Assembly (NCBI GenBank): GCA_944990035.1
Contig: CALYLX010000152.1
Location: forward strand, 1-64,000
Reading direction: 5' to 3'
Length of the DNA stretch: 64,000 bases
Source: Clitopilus passeckerianus
Taxonomy: Eukaryota; Basidiomycota; Agaricomycetes; Agaricales; Entolomataceae
The translations under genes and the position numbers were made by a program. Below, piece after piece: positions 56,573 through 64,000 of the stretch; position 1 is the stretch's first letter, and each line of letters starts with the position of its first letter. The notes under the pieces are model-generated. The model was not told where the DNA came from. It saw nothing but the letters and a program-made list of their open reading frames with translations, and made no database searches.

Positions 56573-57920
56573 GTGCTTAACATTCGCCCGTCTAATGTTG
56601 AGCTACCTGTACACATTTTTGGAAACTGGAGTCAAAGTAAGAGTTGCTCGACTGGAGTAGTCTGGGCATGCATCATGATAGAATTCACGCTCGAACATGC
56701 CGTCAGCTCTTTCGCTGACGGACTAACCCTACTTGGCTACAGGAGATATAGAAGTTCCGGAATATGCTGGAAGCGTGCGTGTCTCCCCCCCCTCAATTCA
56801 TCCAGAGGAGCTCCAGAAGCACCCGGCGCGACATAAGTATCAATATCACTTAGGAAAGATTCTCCTAGATGGGCTACTTTATCAAGGTGATATATGGCAC
56901 CTGAGGACGATTGGAGACTAGGGCGTGATCTGACAACGGCTCTAGTCGAATTTGTCTTCATAGTCACCAATACGGCCTCCTTCGCTGTTGACCGTATCGA
57001 TGCTCTGCACCGCGGTACCAATTCCTCCTTCCACCACAAATACTGGAACGGTTCTAGGTGGAGCGACGGTTGGATAAATCTTAGTGGTAACTTCCTCTAC
57101 GAGCGCATCGTCGTCGATACTGCATCGTCGTCTCATGGAGTATCGACAAATTCTATATTTTGGAATCACGACCGACCCGTCGCTTCGCTACAGGGTCTAC
57201 GATGCTGCGACACAGACGTGGGGCGGCAATTGGGAGACGCTCGGTGGAAGTTGGGTCGCAAAATCCGCGGCTATATCGCTATACCCAAATTTCCTTGAAG
57301 TTGTCGTGGTAGGAGCGAATACTTCCTTGTACAACATCTCGTTCGACGGCAGGAAGTGGACGGACGCTGAGCCGCTTGGTGGGGTTTTCAAGGAGCCATC
57401 GTCACTGACCCTCCAAAGGCAGTTTCATGGGGTCCTAACAGGCTTGATGTATTCGCTGTTGTTAAAGGAGGAGTCCTGCTGTACAAGAGTGGGGATGGGT
57501 TAGCATGGGTTCTTGGAACGCTCTCCCAGGTGCCTGGTCTGGGATCCCCGAAGTGGTTTCGTGGGGATCCAATAGACTTGATGTCTTCATGATAGGTAAA
57601 TAATCCGCGTACACTGGGGATTCAAACAAGATTCTCATTTCGTGTTTATAGGCCAGGATCGCTCTATCCACCGCAGGTGGACTGAGGATGGTGATGGGTG
57701 GGAGCCGCAGAACTCGTGGGAGCACCTACGCGGGCAGATCATTGGAGACAGAGTTACCGCGACGAGTTGGGGAAGGGGGCGGATCGACCCGTTCCACATT
57801 GGAACGACCTCCCAGATCTACCACAAGGCATACACTCCTAAGGGGTGGTCACAATGCCCTTCGCAGGGCTACCATTCTTTAGGTGGAACATGCCTCTCCC
57901 GAGTGGCCTCGAGCTCGTGA
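56573..57920 (+). CDS. Beta-propeller lectin-like protein (frame broken)
   Basis: Repeats of the pattern W-G-x-N-R-[LI]-D-x-F (VSWGPNRLDVFAV, VSWGSNRLDVFMIG; weaker FAVDRIDALHRG) with blades like LYNISFDGRKWTDAEPLGG and HRRWTEDGDGWEPQNSWE match fungal/bacterial propeller lectins that bind sugars such as fucose. The 5' part has IRPSNVELPVHIFGNWSQ, an intron with GTAAGA at about 56638 and acceptor at 56741, then DIEVPEYAGSVRVSP; the true start is unclear. Introns near 56890 and 57597. The frame breaks near 57133, 57396 and 57507; the last two are each repaired by one base in a run (CC to CCC; GGG to GGGG). The stop at 57918 is in the last frame. It lies between two NLR-like genes. The lectin role is family knowledge; the ligand is unknown. 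Confidence 0.6.
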
Positions 57921-58328
57921 TGGTTCAACTCCTCCAGCTTCGCTCACGGGGGAATTAATATATTTTATCGGTGTTATTCGAAAAAGTACAGGGTCATGTT
58001 AATAGAAAATAGTGCTACTCAGCTATTTGGTCTTACACTGTGGGTTGAAATTGGTCGTACCCTTGGTCAAGAGATGGAATCTTCTGCCTACAAGTACATC
58101 ATTTTATTTTTTGAGTCGTATTCGTGCAACTCGACCATTGATCCAACAGTCAAATCCTGTTTACTTGGCAATTTCTGGTGAAAAGGTAAACATATGGCAG
58201 ACACGGCAGGGGAATACTCAAATGACGCTAGCACAAGTCAACCATCAAAAGGAATAGATGTGTAACTAGAAGTACATAGTCCTCGTAAAACTAGACTGCA
58301 ATCCAAGGAAAACGATCGAGCGTTATTC
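57921..58328. other. Intergenic gap, AT-rich
   Basis: Convergent 3' flanks of the lectin and second NLR-like gene. Nothing seen. Confidence 0.35.
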
Positions 58329-61300
58329 TTAACACCGTTCAGGTTTCCAGTACTCCATGTTAGGCCCATCTTCAAAGCCAGCTTGTTTGGATTCCCGAAG
58401 ATACCGCAAATTCCATTCTGCCCGATCCCTCACACGCTGTATGCTGTAACCAGAACCTTTCCTGGTTTCCTTCAGTGTCTCCTCGCAAGCAAGCCGTGCC
58501 GCCGCCCAATCCCCCTCAGCGGCATATACTTCCACCAGCTGCTCCAAGAGGGCCGAGACGTTGTATGGGCTTCCATATGTGCGAGCATGCTTCAAACCGT
58601 CCTGTAGAACTACGAAGAGGTCCGGCCCCCAATTGTTCATAGCTTTGAGGGAGATAGCCGCGTAATAATGATTGCGCCCTGTGTCAGGAAAACCTTCCTC
58701 TTTGTACAGCTTCATGATGTCCTGTACAACAGCGTAAGCTTCTTCAATTTTTTTCTCTCGCAGGAGGAATCTGAGGAGCCCGCCAAGGCATCTGGCCAGA
58801 TCCCATGGTTGGTCGTTCATCGAGTGGTATATGTCCCTGGCCTCTGTCATGTCTTGGAGGATCTCCGGGAGTAGAGGATCGTCTATCAGGTAAGATAGCC
58901 ACATGCGTTCACTCGACCAGTATAAGAGTTTGGCTCGAATCAAGGAATCCTCCATATAGCCTTCCCACCGGGAACGAGTCTCCATCACCATTCGTCGCTG
59001 ATCCTCGAGTGATTGATGGTTAAACTCGAAAATGCATCGAACAGATCGCCAGTCAGCTTCGCAAGCATGTAGCGGCTGGCCTAGCTGCAGGAAGCACTCC
59101 TTTGCGTTCCGGAACCCTTCAAAGGCAGTTGCGCTTTGGCGAAGTGTATATTGAATGCAAGCAAGGCAATATACGACCTGCGCATGGAGAAGACTACCAG
59201 GTACCTCTTGTGTTGCCAGCAAAGCTAGTTGCTCGGCGAGATCAAGATGGGGCCGAGCATAGGACTGGAAGCTGGCGAACACTAGGAAGGGGTCGAGCTG
59301 TTCTGACGTAATATGGGGAGGTGCGGCGGGGCCAGTCACAGACAGCTCCTGGTTAGCCACGGCATTGGCTTGATCTTGCACAATTTTCAGAACCCTCATG
59401 AGGGTGGTCTGAAGATTGCTTTCCTGTGATATGATAGCAGTCACATCGCTTTTGAACTGGGGATGGTTAGGGCCGTCGATCATGGATTTACGAGCGCGGA
59501 GGAATGCGAAGCAGGCGTCATGGGTGGCTTTACAAATCTCGTCAGGGATGCGTCCTGGCTGCCGCATATATGATTGAACAACGGGGAGGACGAGATAGTG
59601 AGTTCTTGCCGCTCCTTCCGACTCAACCTCTCGCGTGAGAACGAGTGCAGCATTCCGCAGTGTACTCAAAGCTGCAAGGTTCCATGACTTGGTCCAGATT
59701 GAAATATCTTCCCGATATACACCGGCGGGAAGCATTGACAAGACTTGAAGTAGCTTGACAGCGCCGGAAGCGCCGGCCACGTATCTGCTCTTGATAGATA
59801 ATTCGATGGAACTATCCATACCCTTGGTGCCGTCATCCACGTCGGATAGCATAGTTGAGCCGACCTTATGCCATTCAAAGAGAAGCTCAGCGGGCGAGGC
59901 GTCGGAGTATTTGCCTTGGTTGGCCATGAGCGTGACTGCATATGGGAGGCAGCCAATGGTTTCCAGCAGTAGGTCAAGGTCTTCGGTGGCTGTTTTCTCG
60001 GCCCGTGGTTCAATCGTGGCATAGATGCGTCGGCAATCTTCAAGAGGTAGGACATCGAGACGTTCTGCTTGCCAATGAGGCAACGGAGGGAAATGAGATC
60101 GCATGGTGAGTAGGATCGAGATGTTCGACACCGAATCGAGAGCTTGTAGGATTTCCTTTGTAAATTTCTGGTCTCCTTCTATAGGGTGCCAGGGCGTCTC
60201 AAAATTGTCGATTAGAATGACGTATGGGTTGCCACTATGTTCGAGGGTGGAGATGACCGATTCGAGGGGATCTGCCTGGTTATGAATACCAAGCCGTCGA
60301 GAAAGGAAGGCCAAGAAGGAGCTGGGTGACGTTAAGCTAACGCAAGGAATCCATAAGCGGTTCTTCGTTGGGAATTTGGCCTTGATGACTGCATGATCCA
60401 TGATGGCGAGAGCAGTGGAAGTTTTGCCCATTCCACCTGGACCGAGGATGCATACGCGGGAGCGTTTCCGGTCGTCAATCGTCAGATGCTCGGCGACGCG
60501 GTTGACAACAGTGTCTCTACCCAGAAAGTTATCTGGAGCCGGTGGCATCTTCGAGGAGAAAGCGAAGGAGTCGCTCTGAGCTCCTGTACTCTCGAGCATT
60601 GCCTGGAGCCTGTCGACAGAGCTTTGAACTCGTTCCACCTTTTCAACCACCACGTCCATCTTTTCAACCGCCACTCTGGCCAATTGGTAGACTTCTTCTA
60701 CCTGTGCCTGTATCTTTGAAAGGTCTTGCGCGGCATGGATGCCCCTCAGAGCCTAAACGTGACAGAAATGAGCGTACAATTTAGACTAACCCAGGAAGCG
60801 ATGCAGACCTGGAAGCGAGCAACTGCGTCCTGGAAGCAATCCACACATTCTTCGATGGTATTCATATTGGGTTTGGAGAGAACAGTGGTCAAGACGACAT
60901 TCTGGTGGCTGATGGCGTCGAGACGCATTGTAATCGTTGCGAGGCAGCTGATAGAAACGACAAATCAGAGACATATGGGGAATGCAGAGGATCATGGAAC
61001 GAACTTACTCTTTCAGCTCTTTTAATTCGTCCATCAGGCCTTGCGAGGATTTCAGCAAGGAATCAGTGTCTGGATCCTTAGCAATTTTGGCGATAACGAG
61101 AAGATAACTCGCAACCCGATTCTTCAAATCGGCGACCTTTTCCTGAACTTCATTGATCGTCTATTCACACGATTAACATGTAATTCATGAATGGGCTAAG
61201 ATTTGGCTCATACCTCGCATGTTGATAGGATAGACACCCCAATATCAAGCACTTCTTTCACCAATGGTATTCCCACTAAACCGGCTACCCCGGTGAGGAT

Positions 61301-61573
61301 CTCAAGGGTCCGTTTTGTTGCTTCAATCGCGTACTCCTTTTTGGAAGGTACCAAATCTGGAGGAACACTATGTTTAGTAGCAGAGACCACGGATATCTCT
61401 TTGTTGTCGTCTGGATTGGAAGCATCCTGTCATATTCCGTTTTGTATCAATCGTAGGCTCGTATCTCCAGGCCACTGGAAGAGTGGTAGACGACTCACCT
61501 GTGGAGAAGGTTTCGAGGTTGGTTTAGGCTTCCGTTTGTGGAGAAAACTGAAGAAACCCGGACCATGTCCCAT
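58329..61573 (-). CDS. NLR-like STAND NTPase (convergent paralogue)
   Basis: Paralogue of the 51584 gene, about 1,000 residues. Exon 1 (61499-61573) again encodes exactly 25 residues: MGHGPGFFSFLHKRKPKPTS..., keeping Gly-2 and a basic patch but not Ser-6/Cys-8. Helical bundle: LEILTGVAGLVGIPLVKEV, VASYLLVIAKIAKDPDTDS, ATITMRLDAISHQNVVL. Then ALRGIHAAQDLSKIQAQVEE, a coiled linker (VERVQSSVDRLQAML), FLGRD, Walker A GPGGMGKTSTALA, Walker B-like YVILIDNFETPW, LLTMRSHFPP, LLETIGCLPYAVTLMANQ, and TPR-like C-terminal helices ending WAAARLACEETLKETRKG. The large exon is about 60715-58329. No frame break seen. The first gene also shows YLL(V/I)LAKIAKD and SIELS(V/I); clear duplication with divergence in the N-terminal anchor and in the 200-residue helical C-terminus. 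Confidence 0.85.
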
Positions 61574-61942
61574 TGCTGAGCCGTGGGTCACAGGAAGATG
61601 GGTTCATTCCCAAAAGGCCGTGTTGCCTCATGTTAGATAAGTTTAGCTCGGCAGACTCGAACACGCCCGTGCCGTTCAATAACCACTTTGGACAACTTAG
61701 GCGCCCAGACATAACAATCTCCCGTAGGTTGGGTGCACAAGGAAAAGACGCAGGTGAAACAGTTACATATTAGTGGTCTAGTTTCAAATCCTAGCAGTTT
61801 GCGTTCGGGGACCGGGAATGAGGATGCAGGCGAGCCAGCTTCTACGACCTCAGGCCGTCGGAAAAATGGCTCGGAGATGGCCGGTCGCCTCGTCATAAAG
61901 GTTGTCCAAGGTTGTCCACCAATACTGAAGGGTTGAAAGGCT
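61574..61942. other. Intergenic, divergent promoter region
   Basis: About 370 nt between the second NLR-like gene (-) and the F-box-like gene (+). No element recognised. Confidence 0.35.
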
Positions 61943-63417
61943 ATGCCATCTACGAAAATCTCGAGCCAGCAGGAGGTTCTCTATATTGACACTGGCCCTG
62001 ATCACCTGTTAGATTCTGGGCTTACTTCCACAACCATCATGCCAGCGCCCGAGTCCACCAAGGTTTCTACGAACTCTACCCTTCCCATTGAGCTTTTCAC
62101 ACCCATCGTAGAGAACCTGACCAGCACCCAAGCGTTACTCAAGTCGAGTTTGGTGTCGAAGCATTTCCTCGATATCACCCGAACACGATTGTTCTCGCAT
62201 CTGGCCATTGGTTCTCGCCATCAACTAAGGAGATTCTTCATATTGCTTTCTAGATCTTCGTGGACAAGCTTTACGAGGACGGTGAAGGTGGTTGAGTTCT
62301 GCTGCCCTAGCCAGTGGGAATATCATCTCTATGAAGGCACTGAGTACATCCGCGAAGACATCATACGATCTCATCTCGTTCACCTAGAGTCGTTGCACCT
62401 GAATCTAGTAGACTGGGATTCCATACCCTCCTATCTTCTCAACATCTTCCAAAACCTCGACTTCCTCCACATCAACATTGTAGGAAATTACATGACAACT
62501 CCATCCCGAGTCGGCTTTCTCCGTTTCATCAACCACCTCCCATCCTCCCTCCAAACCATCACACTCGAATCCCTCTACTTCCGCAACTTCTATATTCGAC
62601 ACGCCTCTAAAGTATCTGAGCTTCTGCGACCGCTTCATTTCGCGCGGCTTGACTACATTTCTGCAGCGTCCCTCTGCGCTCAGTGGGATATTGCTGAGCT
62701 CGACGGCTTGGCTCGCAGGATAGATACATTCGTTCTGGGCAACTTGCTGGATCTTGAGGCGGAGCTGTGTTATGATGTTTGGTCACCTACCTTCCACCGG
62801 CTCTTCTTCAGGCGCGTTGGAAAGTATATTCAACATATGGTGATTCAACTACCTTCGGAGGTCGAGAATAGAGACGTGAGTCTACCAGGTAAATTAAACC
62901 AAATTCGCCGTTTCGTGTATCAACTTCTATGAGCTCATAAGTTCTCGCAGATGCGCTTGACCGATATGCCATGCTCGACCTATCACGGTGCTGGAACCTA
63001 CGCTCCGTCGAGATTCGGACGGTTGAACTGGATCAAAACGGCAGAGAGCTCCTGCCTTTTCAGTTGGAAGTTCTAAAGCTGGCTTTATCCACAATCCCGT
63101 CATTATCACTGCATTATCTGACGGTGATAGTAAAGCCGCAGACTGAGCCGCGGACTCTATCCCCTAAGGCTTCAAGCGGAGACATTCTGCGCGATCGCCC
63201 AGTATCATTGGTACAAATAATTCGAGAAATCCAAGATCTGTACCCAAATTTGATACGTATTACGGTGGTTCTGAATCTGCACTCTGATCTGGAGCTTCAC
63301 GCTGATACCTCTCCGACGAAGGGAACTTGGTCGGAGGGGGTGATGGGCAGAGTTATTGCAGAATACGGGATGGAGGGGCTGACAAAGGATGAGATGGTGG
63401 CGATTGAAGTTCTTTGA
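61943..63417 (+). CDS. F-box-like protein
   Basis: From the ATG at 61943 (alternative MPAPESTK start at 62039): F-box-like LPIELFTPIVENLTSTQALL then SSLVSKHFLDITRTRLFSHL, followed by Leu-rich beta-strand segments (HLVHLESLHLNLVDWDSIP, FQNLDFLHINIVGNY, SSLQTITLESLYFRNF). Exon 1 61943-62888, intron 62889-62950 (GTAAAT...CGCAG), exon 2 62951-63417 (DRYAMLDLSRCWNLRSVEIR ... TKDEMVAIEVL-stop). About 470 residues, the size and layout of basidiomycete F-box proteins. Target unknown. It does not closely match the two F-box genes at 32-35 kb. Confidence 0.7.
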
Positions 63418-64000
63418 GGGAATACTTCGGACGGTCGTTGTAGGTCGTGTTTGTCACGTAAGGGCTAGTGTAGTCGGGATAGATGTCACCGGTTACCTGC
63501 ATTCAAGTTCTCAGCCAGAAGTACATAAACAAGTTGGAAAAGAGGAGGGGCCCAATACGCACTGGAACAGACGCTAAGAAGAAGCGGGCCTCCGTATCGA
63601 GAGCCAAAATATCGAGTACGTCTGAAACGTCTTCCTCACAGTCTTCGAACGGGTCTTCTCCTTCCATTCTATCACCCCTGCGGTCGTCCCCGAGAAGAAG
63701 TGAGATTAGAAGTAGCTCCTCTGCTCGGTGAATGGGTGCTGAGGCGCGTTCTCGCTTTCCTTTACTTTCTGGCCATCGACTAACACAATGCATATGTCCG
63801 AACGACGAGAGCCAAGAGATAGCAGCGGAGTCATAAAGAGGTGACCCAATGTAATGACGCGTTATTGTCGTTTATTGACGTGTTTGATCCAATCACTGGT
63901 CCGGTCCGTCCGAATTGCGATGGTGCAATGGACCCTTTGGGACGCGGCATCAGCCTCGTCGGTGAGTAATCCTCGATGACATGCGCTTGATCACAAACGT
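63418..64000. other. Right-edge region, no supported gene
   Basis: Short frames on both strands. An acidic 96-codon frame on the minus strand (63503-63793) might be an exon of a gene continuing to the right, but I cannot support it. Confidence 0.3.

Noticed and set aside
61770..61805. tRNA-like GTTTCAAATCC text
   Set aside because: No matching acceptor and anticodon stems around it.
56120..63890. Similar TATTGACGYGTT words near 56140 and 63880 as possible element ends
   Set aside because: Only short partial similarity; no terminal repeats or target duplications seen.

Overview
This is a gene-dense stretch of a filamentous basidiomycete genome, most likely an Agaricomycete (mushroom-forming fungus). 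The evidence is eukaryotic core genes (HOPS subunit Vps39/Vam6, mRNA exporter Mex67, histone chaperone Spt2) broken by many 45-70 nt GT-AG introns, plus F-box/LRR-like proteins, fungal STAND/NLR genes, secreted plant-cell-wall enzymes and short intergenic gaps with TATA boxes. Gene models were built by eye from reading-frame continuity and GT-AG junctions, so exon edges are approximate unless stated.

Layout. 1-1768 (-): MFS transporter whose end lies outside the window. 2958-4589 (+): pectate-lyase-like PL1 enzyme. 4975-5606 and 6035-6867 (+): tandem paralogues with a SUMO-interaction-like N-terminus and a CHORD-like zinc C-terminus. 7666-8547 (-): uncertain hypothetical. 9786-13922 (+): VPS39. 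14106-17258 (-): ankyrin/coiled-coil protein. 18996-21463 (-): MEX67. 21792-23919 (-): disordered hypothetical. 24241-30939 (-): three tandem MFS genes. 32249-35306 (+): two tandem F-box genes. 36039-38454 (+): secreted Asp-Pro-Asn-Ala-Pro repeat protein. 39127-39780 (-): DUF4604 protein. 40906-42684 and 43903-45801 (+): two more MFS genes. 46121-47680 (+): SPT2. 48631-50217 (+): GH43. 50414-50867 (-): small secreted eight-cysteine protein. 51584-54729 (+) and 58329-61573 (-): convergent pair of NLR-like STAND NTPases, with a secreted Ala/Pro-rich protein (55132-56000) and a beta-propeller lectin-like gene (about 56573-57920) between them. 61943-63417 (+): F-box-like protein.

How they fit together. 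Six MFS genes of one ZIFL/DHA1-like subfamily lie within 46 kb, a local expansion. PL1 and GH43 act outside the cell on pectin and hemicellulose. The most interesting region is 51-62 kb. Both NLR-like proteins begin with an identically sized 25-codon first exon encoding a Gly-2 plus polybasic peptide (membrane-anchor-like), followed by a helical bundle resembling HeLo/MLKL-type cell-death domains, then an NB-ARC-like NTPase and helical C-terminal repeats. They flank a lectin gene and a secreted-protein gene, so a fungal self/non-self or defence cluster is plausible but is inference.

Caveat. At least five otherwise good genes carry 1-2 nt frame breaks, mostly at homopolymers or dinucleotide runs and mostly explainable as missing bases. 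This points to assembly indel errors more than to pseudogenes, but the sequence alone cannot decide.
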